36,009 nucleotides of DNA from Jiangella anatolica (GTDB lineage Bacteria; Actinomycetota; Actinomycetes; Jiangellales; Jiangellaceae). Shown here piece by piece: positions 29,116 to 36,009 of this stretch; positions within the stretch are counted from its first letter, which is position 1; each line of letters begins with the position of its first letter. The stretch spans positions 1-36,009 of the forward strand of contig NZ_POTW01000070.1 of assembly GCF_003236295.1 (NCBI RefSeq), read 5' to 3'. Below the pieces are notes generated by a model that saw only the letters and a list, made by a program, of their open reading frames with translations, was not told the origin of the DNA and did not search any database. The translations under genes and the position numbers were made by a program.

Positions 29116-30170
29116 CGGCCGTCCAGCCCGTCGACCAGCGCCGCGACGAACTCGTCCGGCTTCTCGATGTGCGGGCTGTGCGCGGTGTCGTCCATGACGG
29201 TCTCGGTGCTGACGCCGCCGGCGGCGCGGTAGGCGTCGAGGACGGCGCGGGTCTGCGCGACCATCGGCTGCGCCGGCGCGACGTCGTCGCCCGGCCAGCC
29301 CGGTACGGCGCCGATCGAGCCGAGGTAGGCGAGGTCGAACAGCGACGTGTCGGAGACGATGACGTCGTCGGAGCCGCGGATCCAGTGGATCGGCGGCTTC
29401 GGGTCGATGGCGTCCAGCCCGTCCAGCCGCAGGTGCGTCGGCGCCATCGTGTTGAGCACGCCGCGCGTGCCGGGGCCGACGCCGGGCCAGGCGTCGGCGG
29501 GCACGGAGTCGCCGGGGTAGTGGTCGTCGCCGACGGCCGTCGTCAGCATCGACTCGACGTAGGCGTCGGCGTGCTCGGGCACGAACGGCGGCTTCACGTA
29601 CGACGACAGCATGACCTGACGGGGCGACAGCGGACCGTCGTCGCCGCGGTCGCCGTCGCGCAGGCGGGCCACGAACTCGGGGTTGGCCGCGCCACCGCCG
29701 GAGCCGGCCGCCGACGGGTCGGCCAGCGCGCCGGCCGCGCCGCGGGTGCCGCCGAACCCGTACGGCGACACCGGGTTGACCAGCGTGACCGACCGGTACC
29801 GGGCCGGCGCGTCCAGGATCAGCTGCAGCACGACCGCGCCGCCCATGCTCCAGCCGACCAGGTGCGCGTCGTCCAGCCCGAGCAGCTCGAGCAGCCCGGC
29901 GACGTCGTCGGCGTAGTCTCGGACCCCGCCCGTCGCGTCGACCGGCAGCGTCTCGGTGCCGCCGAAGCCGCGCAGGTCGACCGCGACCGGCCGGAACCGG
30001 TCCGGCAGCCGGAGCATCGCCGGCTGCCAGAACACGCTGGACGACACGTTGCCGTGCACGAACACCACCGGCTCCCCGGAGTCGCGGTCCTCCAGGGTGA
30101 GTGTGTTGACGGTGAGCCGCGGCGTCGCGTGACGGTGCTCCGTCACCCCCGGCATGAGCATGGATGTCAT
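29112..30170 (-). CDS. Alpha/beta-fold hydrolase (long type)
   Basis: This 352-residue protein has HGNVSSSVFWQP (oxyanion region) near residue 42, VAVDLRGFGGTE and nucleophile elbow GWSMGG with Ser108. A large cap follows at about 150-260, rich in Gly (AAGSGGGAANPEF), with acid in HWIRGSDDVIVSD and His in DDTAHSPHIEKPDEF. The cap makes it longer than its downstream neighbour. The start is ATG at 30170 behind AGGAGGGGGCT, rather than the in-frame ATG at 30194. It is third in the SDR > Gfo/Idh > hydrolase > hydrolase operon, which looks like a catabolic set for an unknown substrate. Confidence 0.9.
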   Translation of the reverse strand: MTSMLMPGVTEHRHATPRLTVNTLTLEDRDSGEPVVFVHGNVSSSVFWQPAMLRLPDRFRPVAVDLRGFGGTETLPVDATGGVRDYADDVAGLLELLGLDDAHLVGWSMGGAVVLQLILDAPARYRSVTLVNPVSPYGFGGTRGAAGALADPSAAGSGGGAANPEFVARLRDGDRGDDGPLSPRQVMLSSYVKPPFVPEHADAYVESMLTTAVGDDHYPGDSVPADAWPGVGPGTRGVLNTMAPTHLRLDGLDAIDPKPPIHWIRGSDDVIVSDTSLFDLAYLGSIGAVPGWPGDDVAPAQPMVAQTRAVLDAYRAAGGVSTETVMDDTAHSPHIEKPDEFVAALVDGLDGR

Positions 30171-30225
30171 AGCCCCCTCCTCAGGCCAGATCATGCCCTA
30201 CGTCCGGGTTGATCGCCCGGGGCCA

Positions 30226-31203
30226 TTACTCGGTGGGAAAGTGCAGCCCGATCTGCCGGCGGATCTCGTCGAGCGTCTCCATGATCGCGACCGTCTCGTC
30301 CAGCGGCATGACGTCGCTCTCGGTGGCGCCTTCGCGCAGCAGCCGGCCGACCTCGACCGCCTGGTGACGCAGCCCGCCGCCGACACGCGGCTGCTCGAAC
30401 CGCTCCGGCTGCGACGACGTCGGCCGCAGCAGCGAGAACGAGGTCGGCGCGTACCAGACGTCGTCGATCTCCAGCCGCGCCTGGGTGCCGGTGATGACCG
30501 CCCGGTTCGCCGTCCGCGCTCGCAATGTCGTGGTGACGACGGCGTGCGCGCCGCTCGCATAGGTGAAGACGGCCGACGTCTGCGCGTCGACGCCGGCCGG
30601 GGTGAGCGTCCCGGCCGCACTGACGCCGTCGGGGCGGCCCAGCACGTACGACGTCAGCGACACCGGGTAGATGCCGAGGTCGAGCAGCGCGCCGCCGCCG
30701 AGGTCGAGGCGCTGCAGCCGATGCGCCGCGTCGGCCGGGATGGCCTGCCCGTGGTCGGCGACGACCGTCGTGATCTCACCGAGCACGCCGGAGCGCAGCA
30801 GCTGGTCGATGCGGCGGAAGTGCGGCAGGAACCGGGTCCACATCGCCTCCATCAGGAACAGCCCGCGCTCGCGCGCCAGCGCGACGAGGTCGCGGGCCTC
30901 CGCGCCGGTGACGGTGAACGGCTTCTCGCACAGCACCGGCTTGCCGGCCTCCAGCGCCAGCCGGACGTTCGCGGCGTGCGCCGTCTGGGGTGTCGCCACG
31001 TAGACCACGTCGACGTCGGGGTCGTCGACGAGCTTCTCGTAGGAGCCGTACGCCCGTGGGACGCCGAGCCGGCCGGCGAAGCCGCTCGCGCTCTCGTCGC
31101 TGCGCGACCCGACGGCGACCACCTCGGCGTCGTCGACCAGCTGCAGGTCACGAGCGAACGATGCGGCGATGCCGCCGGTGCCCATGATGCCCCACCGGAT
31201 CAT
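30226..31203 (-). CDS. Gfo/Idh/MocA-family oxidoreductase
   Basis: The 325-residue protein has an N-terminal Rossmann fold with GIMGTGGIAASFARDL, the nucleotide-linked VYVATPQTAHAANV and the hallmark CEKPFTVT near residue 95. A C-terminal alpha/beta dimer domain follows (GGGALLDLGIYPVSL). Family members oxidise or reduce sugars, dihydrodiols or similar alcohols with NAD(P). The segment ERGLFLMEAMWTRFLPHF is typical of the dihydrodiol dehydrogenase-like subgroup. The ATG at 31203 follows GAGGGGAG and lies 10 bp after the SDR stop, showing an operon. Substrate not predictable. Confidence 0.92.
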   Translation of the reverse strand: MIRWGIMGTGGIAASFARDLQLVDDAEVVAVGSRSDESASGFAGRLGVPRAYGSYEKLVDDPDVDVVYVATPQTAHAANVRLALEAGKPVLCEKPFTVTGAEARDLVALARERGLFLMEAMWTRFLPHFRRIDQLLRSGVLGEITTVVADHGQAIPADAAHRLQRLDLGGGALLDLGIYPVSLTSYVLGRPDGVSAAGTLTPAGVDAQTSAVFTYASGAHAVVTTTLRARTANRAVITGTQARLEIDDVWYAPTSFSLLRPTSSQPERFEQPRVGGGLRHQAVEVGRLLREGATESDVMPLDETVAIMETLDEIRRQIGLHFPTE

Positions 31204-31213
31204 GCGTCTCCCC

Positions 31214-32128
31214 TCAGCGATACCCCGTGACGTCGGCGGGCCTGCCGGCGTCCTGGACCTCGACGAGGTACCGCCAGGCGTCCGGCCGGCTCCCGTCGAC
31301 GTCGGTGAAACCATAGACCTGGGCCAGCTGGCCGCTGGACAGCGACCGCCCGTTCCAGCGCGCGACCTGCGGGTCGGCGGCCAGCGCCGCCACCGCCCGC
31401 CCCACGAACGCCGGGGTCTCCGAGATCGCGAAGTGCGGCTCGGACTCGAGGGCGTCGCGCCAGTTCTCCTCGGTGACCCCGTAGTGGCGCAGCATGATCT
31501 CCGACCGCAGCCACCCGGGCGTCAGCGCGACCGCCGTCGCTCCGAGCGCCCGCACCTCCTCGGCCTGGGCGAACGCCAACCGCAGCACCGACGTCTTGGC
31601 GAGGTCGTAGAAGAACGACACCCGGTAGTGGGTTGCGTTGTACTCGGCGGTCCCGTCCGTCATCTCGACGACCAGCCCGCCCGGCCGCCGGAGCAACAGC
31701 GGCAGCGCGAAGTGACTGGTGATGATGTGGGTGTCGACGGCGAGCCGGAGCATCCGCAGCCCCTTCTCCAGCGAGTGCTCCCACAGCTTGTCCGTCCAGC
31801 TGAACAGCTGCTCGCCGCCCCAGATGTCGTTGACCAGCACGTCCAGCCGGCCCTGCTCGGCGTCGATGCGCCGCACCAGCGCCCGCACCTGCTCGGGGAC
31901 CAGGTGGTCGACCTGCACCGGGATGCCGATGCCGCCGGCCGCCGTGACCAGCTCGGCGGTCTCCTCGATTGTCTCCGGCAGGTCCTGCTCGGAGCGCTGC
32001 TCCCTGGTCGTGCGAGCGGTGCAGTAGACGGTCGCGCCGGCCGCGCCCAGCTCGACGGCGGTGCCCCGGCCCGCGCCACGGGAGGCGCCGGCGACGAGCG
32101 CGACCTTGCCCTGAAGTGTGGTGTCCAT
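31214..32128 (-). CDS. SDR-family oxidoreductase (DHRS1-like)
   Basis: The 304-residue protein has the cofactor motif GASRGAGRG near residue 15 and an Arg-rich strand-2 end (YCTARTTREQ) favouring NADP. The segment VLVNDIWGGEQLFSW replaces the usual NNAG. YxxxK is present (FFYDLAKTSVL), but the usual catalytic Ser 13 residues before Tyr is not evident; the region reads EMTDGTAEYN. It is long for an SDR and similar to DHRS1-like proteins, whose substrates are poorly known. The ATG at 32128 has CACGGT 6 nt upstream. A 17-bp palindrome at the -35 position suggests a TetR-type repressor. First gene of the operon with Gfo/Idh and two hydrolases. Confidence 0.88.
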   Translation of the reverse strand: MDTTLQGKVALVAGASRGAGRGTAVELGAAGATVYCTARTTREQRSEQDLPETIEETAELVTAAGGIGIPVQVDHLVPEQVRALVRRIDAEQGRLDVLVNDIWGGEQLFSWTDKLWEHSLEKGLRMLRLAVDTHIITSHFALPLLLRRPGGLVVEMTDGTAEYNATHYRVSFFYDLAKTSVLRLAFAQAEEVRALGATAVALTPGWLRSEIMLRHYGVTEENWRDALESEPHFAISETPAFVGRAVAALAADPQVARWNGRSLSSGQLAQVYGFTDVDGSRPDAWRYLVEVQDAGRPADVTGYR

Positions 32129-32151
32129 GGCGCCACCGTGCGCCCGAGTCA

Positions 32152-32168
32152 CTGACACGCAGTGTCAG
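32152..32168 (-). promoter_or_regulatory. 17-bp palindrome upstream of the SDR operon
   Basis: CTGACAC-GCA-GTGTCAG has perfect 7-bp arms. It covers about -24 to -40 relative to the predicted leaderless start at 32128, the -35 region. Size and symmetry suit a TetR-family operator; no such regulator is encoded in the window. Confidence 0.6.
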
Positions 32169-32214
32169 CGATCCCGTACACCGGGCACCGCCCGCGTGGG
32201 CCGAGCGGCGGCGT

Positions 32215-32339
32215 GATCCGCCGGATGCCGCCCTTGGCACGCCGGGGCGTTCCACAAACCCGACATTCCCGGCGCGCCACGTCGCCCCCAGCGTGCCAAG
32301 CACAACGCGGGAACGGGCCGACGTCGGGTGACGCGGATC
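32215..32339. repeat. Nested inverted repeats in the kdpE-SDR intergenic region
   Basis: The 241-bp gap (32129-32369) holds no gene. CTTGGCACGC (32233-32242) pairs with GCGTGCCAAG (32291-32300). Inside it, GGGGCG (32244-32249) pairs with CGCCCC (32283-32288), giving a long stem with about a 33-nt loop. Outside it, GATCCGC (32215-32221) pairs with GCGGATC (32333-32339). Alternative pairs CCCGAC/GTCGGG (32259-32264, 32323-32328) and TTCCCG/CGGGAA (32266-32271, 32308-32313) could compete with the main stem. Possible roles are a kdpE terminator, a structured leader or ncRNA, or a small palindromic repeat element. Confidence 0.55.
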
Positions 32340-32369
32340 GTCGCCGGCTGGGCGTCCTCAACCGGAGCC

Positions 32370-33065
32370 TTACAGGTCGTCCGGGAGCTGGAAGCGGTAG
32401 CCGAGGCCGGGCTCGGTGATGAAGTAGCGCGGCGCCGACGGCTCGGGCTCCAGCCGCTGGCGGATCTGCGTCATGAACACCCGCAGGTAGTTCGTCTCTG
32501 TCCCGTACGCCGGGCCCCAGACCTCCCGCAGCAGCTGCTCGTACGTCACCAGCCGGCCGCGGTGGCGCACCAGCACCTCGACGATGTGCCACTGGCGGGG
32601 CGTGAGGCGGACGGCGGCGCCGTCGCGCAGGACCCGCTTGGCGGCGAAGTCGATGGTGAAGTCCTCCGTCGCCAGGACGGCGTCGCCGTCGGGGAGGACG
32701 GCCCGGCGGGTGGCGGCGCGTAGCCGGGCGAACAGCTCGTCCATGCCGAACGGCTTGGTGACGTAGTCGTCGGCGCCGAGGTCGAGCGCCTCGACCTTGG
32801 CCGCCTCGGTGCCCCGCCCGGACAGCACGACGATCGGGACGGACGACCAGCCGCGGATGCCGCGGACGACGTCGAGGCCGTCCATGCTGGGCAGCCCGAG
32901 GTCGAGGATGACGGCGTCGGGGTGGTTGCGGGCGGCCAGCTGCAGCGCCTGCTCGCCGGTGCCGGCCAGATCGGCGGTGTATCCCCGCGCCTTGAGGTTC
33001 AGCGCGAGGGTCTTGCGGATGCCGGCGTCGTCGTCGACCACCAGCACCCGACCTGCCGACTCCAT
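32370..33065 (-). CDS. kdpE: KdpE response regulator
   Basis: The 231-residue protein has a receiver domain with Asp11-13, phosphoacceptor Asp55 (DAVILDLGLPSMDG), VVLSGRGTEAAKVEAL and the TKPFGMDEL lysine. A winged-helix domain follows (RLTPRQWHIVEVLVRHRGRL, then ETNYLRVFMTQIRQRLEPEP and TEPGLGYRF). These features, notably NYLRVFMTQIRQRLE, are those of KdpE, which turns on the high-affinity K+ ATPase kdpFABC under K+ limitation. It has TACGAT 7 nt before the ATG. It faces away from kdpD across only 36 bp, whereas kdpD and kdpE usually form one operon. kdpFABC is not in the window. Confidence 0.93.
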   Translation of the reverse strand: MESAGRVLVVDDDAGIRKTLALNLKARGYTADLAGTGEQALQLAARNHPDAVILDLGLPSMDGLDVVRGIRGWSSVPIVVLSGRGTEAAKVEALDLGADDYVTKPFGMDELFARLRAATRRAVLPDGDAVLATEDFTIDFAAKRVLRDGAAVRLTPRQWHIVEVLVRHRGRLVTYEQLLREVWGPAYGTETNYLRVFMTQIRQRLEPEPSAPRYFITEPGLGYRFQLPDDL

Positions 33066-33101
33066 GGCGCCGATCGTAGCCGGGCAGGTCAGACTGGTGT
33101 C
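33066..33101. promoter_or_regulatory. 36-bp divergent kdpE/kdpD promoter region
   Basis: TACGAT (33078-33073, minus) lies 7 nt before the kdpE ATG and CAGACT (33090-33095, plus) lies 6 nt before the kdpD ATG. No Shine-Dalgarno is visible for either. The two RNA polymerase footprints must overlap, so the genes may be antagonistically or alternately transcribed. Confidence 0.55.
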
Positions 33102-35708
33102 ATGGGACGCGGGCAGCTGCGGATCTACCTGGGCGCCGCGCCGGGCGTCGGGAAGACGTACGCCATGCTCGAGGAGGCGCACCGGCGCCGGGCCCGCGGC
33201 ACCGACGTCGTGATCGGCGTGGTCGAGCCGCACGGGCGCGCCCGGACGGCGGAGCTGATCGCCGGCCTGGAGGTCGTGCCGCGCCGCACGATGACCTACC
33301 GCGGCGCCACGTTCGAGGAGCTGGACGTCGACGCGGTCCTGCGCCGCGACCCGGAGGTCGTGCTGGTCGACGAGCTGGCGCACACGAACGTGCCCGGCTC
33401 GCGGAACGCGAAGCGCTGGCAGGACATCGAGGAGCTGCTCGCCGCCGGCATCACGGTGCTGTCGACGGTGAACATCCAGCACCTGGAGTCGCTCAACGAC
33501 GTTGTCGAGCGGATCGCCGGCGTGCCCCAGCGTGAGACCGTCCCGGACGAGGTGGTGCGCCGGGCCGACCAGGTCGAGCTGGTGGACATGACGCCGGAGG
33601 CGCTGCGCCGGCGGATGGCTCACGGCAATGTCTACGCGCCCGAGCAGGTCGACGCGGCGCTGGGGAACTACTTCCGGGTCGGCAACCTGACGGCGCTGCG
33701 CGAGCTGGCGCTGCTGTGGCTGGCCGACCAGGTCGACGACCATCTGGACCGGTACCGCGCCGACCACCACATCGACGACACCTGGGAGGCACGCGAACGC
33801 GTCGTCGTCGCACTGACCGGCGGCGCCGAGGGCGAGACGCTGATCCGGCGGGCCACCCGCATCGCCGCCCGCGGCAAGGGCGCGGACCTGATGGCCGTGC
33901 ACGTCCTGCGCAGCGACGGACTGGTCGGCGCCGACCCGACGCTGCTGGCCCGGCAGCGGCTGCTGGTCGAGAGCCTCGGCGGCACCTACCACCAGGTGCT
34001 AGGCGACGACGTCCCGGCCGCGCTGATCGAGTTCGCCCGCGGCGTGAACGCCACCCAGCTGGTGCTCGGCGCCAGCCGCCGCGGGCGCCTCGCGCACTTG
34101 TTCTCGCGCGGCGTCGCGCTCACGACGATGTCGTTGTCCGGCTCGATGGACGTCCACCTGGTGCCGCACCGGCAGGCCGGCCGCGGCCGGACCGCCGCCC
34201 TCGGCAGCCCGCTGTCGCGGCGCCGCCGGCTGGCCGGGTACGCGCTGGCGGTGGTCGGGCTGCCGCTGCTCGTGCTCGCCGTCCGGCTGCCGGGCAGGGA
34301 CGTGTCGCTGGCGACCGGCGAGCTGTTGCTGCTGGCGATGGTGATCGCGGCGGCGCTGGTCGGCGGCATGTGGCCGGCCCTGCTGGCGGCCGTCGCCGGG
34401 TTCGCGCTGCTGAACTGGTTCTTCACCGAGCCGATCCATTCGTTCGAGATCAGCCAGGTCGAGAACATCGTGGCGCTGGCGGTGTTCCTGCTGGTCGCGG
34501 CCTCGGTGAGCATCGTCGTCGACACCGCGGCGCGACGCACCCGTGAAGCGGCCCGGGCCAGCGCCGACGCGCAGAGCCTGGCCGCCGTCGCCGGCAGCAT
34601 GGTCGGCAATCCGCGGCCGCTGATCGGCCTGCTGGAACGGCTGCTGGAGACGTACGGGCTGACGTCGGTGACGCTGCTGGAGCGCGCCGCGGACGCGTCC
34701 AGGCTGCCGGGCAGCCAGGAGGACCCGTCCATCTGGTCGGTCGTCGCGTGCGTCGGCGAACGGCCCAGCCTGACCCCGGCCGACGGCGACGTCGAGGTGC
34801 CGATCGACGACACGCTCTCACTGGCGCTGCGCGGACCGGCGCTGCCCGCCGAGGACCGCCGGGTGATCGAGGCGTTCGCCGCGCAGGCCGCGCTGGCGCT
34901 CCGGCAGGAGCGGCTGACCAGCGAGGCGGCGTCGGCCGGCGTGCTGGCCGAGGCCGATCGGATGCGGACCGCGCTGCTGGCCGCCGTCGGCCACGACCTG
35001 CGCACCCCGCTGGCCGCCGCCAAGGCCGCCGTCACCAGCCTGCGCAGCGACGAGGTCCAGTTCGACGACGATGACAGGGCCGAGCTGCTGGAGACCGCGG
35101 ACGAGTCGCTGGACCGGCTCACCGCGCTGATCACGAACCTGCTCGACCTCAGCCGGCTGCAGGCGGGCGTCCTCGGCGTCTCGCTGCGCCCGACGGCGGC
35201 CGAGGGCAGCGTCGCGCGCGCCCTCGACGAGCTCGGCGAGCCGGCGCGGAAGGTGACGGTCGACCTGCCGGCCGGCCTGCCGCGGCTGGCCGCCGACCCG
35301 GCGCTGCTGGAGCGGGTGCTGGTCAACGTGATCGGCAACGCGCTGCGGTTCAGCCCGCCGGACCGGCCGCCCGTGGTGACGGCGCGCGCGGACGGCTCCG
35401 TGGTCGAGCTGCGCGTCGTCGACCACGGTCCGGGCATCCCGGCACCGCAGCGCGACCGGATGTTCGTCCCGTTCCAGCGGCTCGACGACAGCGGCACCGG
35501 CATCGGGCTCGGGCTGGCGCTGTCGCGCGGCCTCACCGAGGCGATGGGCGGCACACTCGTCCCCGAGACGACCGACGACGGCGGTCTCACCATGCGGCTG
35601 ACCCTCCCGGTCGAGCGCGCCGCCGCGGCGCCGGCTGGCAGAGTGGTGCTCGATGACGCCTCCGATGACACGCGCGGCGACGGCGTTCCTGGCCGCGCTC
35701 GACCCTGA
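33102..35708 (+). CDS. kdpD: KdpD sensor histidine kinase
   Basis: The 868-residue protein has the N-terminal KdpD domain (Walker A GAAPGVGKT, Walker B VVLVDELAHTN, about 1-215) and a USP-like domain to about 360 (QLVLGASRRGRLAHLFSRG). Four membrane helices (DUF4118, about 375-480) and a GAF-like domain follow. The kinase core carries His631 (VGHDLRTPLAAAKAAV) and HATPase boxes (NVIGNALRFS, DHGPGI, GIGLGLAL). KdpD senses K+ limitation, sometimes with c-di-AMP binding in the USP domain, and phosphorylates KdpE. ATG 33102 follows CAGACT by 6 nt. The last 56 bp overlap the DUF3500 gene start. Confidence 0.95.
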   Translation: MGRGQLRIYLGAAPGVGKTYAMLEEAHRRRARGTDVVIGVVEPHGRARTAELIAGLEVVPRRTMTYRGATFEELDVDAVLRRDPEVVLVDELAHTNVPGSRNAKRWQDIEELLAAGITVLSTVNIQHLESLNDVVERIAGVPQRETVPDEVVRRADQVELVDMTPEALRRRMAHGNVYAPEQVDAALGNYFRVGNLTALRELALLWLADQVDDHLDRYRADHHIDDTWEARERVVVALTGGAEGETLIRRATRIAARGKGADLMAVHVLRSDGLVGADPTLLARQRLLVESLGGTYHQVLGDDVPAALIEFARGVNATQLVLGASRRGRLAHLFSRGVALTTMSLSGSMDVHLVPHRQAGRGRTAALGSPLSRRRRLAGYALAVVGLPLLVLAVRLPGRDVSLATGELLLLAMVIAAALVGGMWPALLAAVAGFALLNWFFTEPIHSFEISQVENIVALAVFLLVAASVSIVVDTAARRTREAARASADAQSLAAVAGSMVGNPRPLIGLLERLLETYGLTSVTLLERAADASRLPGSQEDPSIWSVVACVGERPSLTPADGDVEVPIDDTLSLALRGPALPAEDRRVIEAFAAQAALALRQERLTSEAASAGVLAEADRMRTALLAAVGHDLRTPLAAAKAAVTSLRSDEVQFDDDDRAELLETADESLDRLTALITNLLDLSRLQAGVLGVSLRPTAAEGSVARALDELGEPARKVTVDLPAGLPRLAADPALLERVLVNVIGNALRFSPPDRPPVVTARADGSVVELRVVDHGPGIPAPQRDRMFVPFQRLDDSGTGIGLGLALSRGLTEAMGGTLVPETTDDGGLTMRLTLPVERAAAAPAGRVVLDDASDDTRGDGVPGRARP

Positions 35709-36009
35709 CCAGCTGGACCGGGCGCACGCGCCGTTCGACGCCGGCGACCGGCGCACGTTCACCTACCTGCCGCGGTCCCGGCCCGGCGTCGCGCTGGGCG
35801 ACCTGGGCGACGGCGCCCGATCGGCGGCACTGGAGCTGCTGGCCGGCGGGCTGTCGGCGGCCGGTCTGGCCGACGCGCGGGCGATCATCGACCTGGAGAC
35901 GGTGCTCGGCGCCGTGGAGCGGGCGGCCGGTGTGACGACGTGGCAGCGGCGGCAGCCGGGGCTGTACTGGTTCCGGGTGTACGGGACGCCGGGCGCGGCG
36001 ACGTGGGGG
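35653..36009 (+). CDS. DUF3500 domain protein (3' end outside window)
   Basis: An open frame runs from ATG 35653 to the end of the window (119 codons), beginning MTPPMTRAATAFLAALDPDQ. It continues with TFTYLPRSRPGVALGDLGDG, AALELLAGGLSAAGLADARAI and LYWFRVYGTPGAATWG. These match the N-terminal half of DUF3500 proteins (about 300 residues), whose function is unknown. It overlaps kdpD by 56 bp in another frame, so it is probably cotranslated. A second ATG at 35665 is possible. Full length and product remain unseen. Confidence 0.82.
   Translation, partial: MTPPMTRAATAFLAALDPDQLDRAHAPFDAGDRRTFTYLPRSRPGVALGDLGDGARSAALELLAGGLSAAGLADARAIIDLETVLGAVERAAGVTTWQRRQPGLYWFRVYGTPGAATWG

Noticed and set aside
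32149-32592. 147-codon minus frame between the SDR and kdpE
   Set aside because: Overlaps kdpE in another frame, has no domain, and lies over inverted repeats.
32370-33992. 540-codon minus frame including kdpE and DNA antisense to kdpD
   Set aside because: Only the part from 33065 is KdpE; the extension is antisense to the strong KdpD domains.
1-36009. CRISPR array, rRNA, insertion sequence or transposase
   Set aside because: No regularly spaced long repeats, rRNA-like stretches or transposase motifs were found on either strand.

Overview
The window is a compact chromosomal segment of a very GC-rich actinobacterium. The evidence is the strong G/C bias at third codon positions, an actinobacterial SOS box at dinB, an AfsR/SARP-type regulator, a dCTP deaminase of the mycobacterial type, an EtfD-like Fe-S oxidoreductase and many apparently leaderless genes. 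I cannot name the genus. A Jiangella- or Streptomyces-like organism would fit, but that is inference.

Layout. 1-2955 (minus strand): the start of an unrecognised small gene preceded by a helically phased operator array, then an EtfD-like membrane Fe-S oxidoreductase and dcd. 3042-3691: a VapBC-type toxin-antitoxin pair. 3673-4311: a TRIC-family channel. 4348-8856 (minus): four translationally coupled genes, lipoprotein > membrane-fusion adaptor > ABC ATPase > MacB/FtsX-like permease. A response regulator and histidine kinase run divergently at 8957-11696. The kinase sensor and the lipoprotein carry the same two-fold Cys pattern, so I read the block as one self-sensing envelope efflux or stress system. 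11736-11809: tRNA-Gly(CCC), with a methyltransferase starting 3 nt after its CCA end. 12485-16732: DUF1905, a GH16-like protein with an altered active site, and a large SARP regulator. 16755-19560: small accessory genes (DHFR-like, DUF1801, GNAT, one unknown) and a decayed DHFR-like fragment. 19565-20761: dinB with an SOS box over its start. 20850-22998: an ArsR-like regulator, SRPBCC protein and hydrolase operon. 22988-26941: an MFS exporter, an ECF sigma factor with SnoaL-like tail, DUF1992 and a MarR-GNAT fusion. 26987-27742: a 3-hydroxybutyrate dehydrogenase-like SDR. 27767-28230: a broken GIY-YIG gene bracketed by an 18-bp direct repeat. 28240-32128 (minus): an SDR > Gfo/Idh > hydrolase > hydrolase operon. 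32370-35708: kdpE and kdpD, unusually head to head, without kdpFABC in view. 35653-end: the start of a DUF3500 gene.

Themes. Many genes, especially at divergent promoters, lack a Shine-Dalgarno sequence and instead have a -10-like hexamer (A at position 2, T at position 6) 6-7 nt before the start codon, which points to leaderless mRNAs. Convergent genes abut or overlap, with little room for terminators. The strongest candidates for undescribed biology are the phased array at 65-170, the lipoprotein/kinase shared Cys modules with paired 11-bp-spaced operators at 8878-8941, the repeat-flanked GIY-YIG relic, and the structured intergenic region at 32215-32339. No CRISPR array, insertion sequence or prophage gene was seen.
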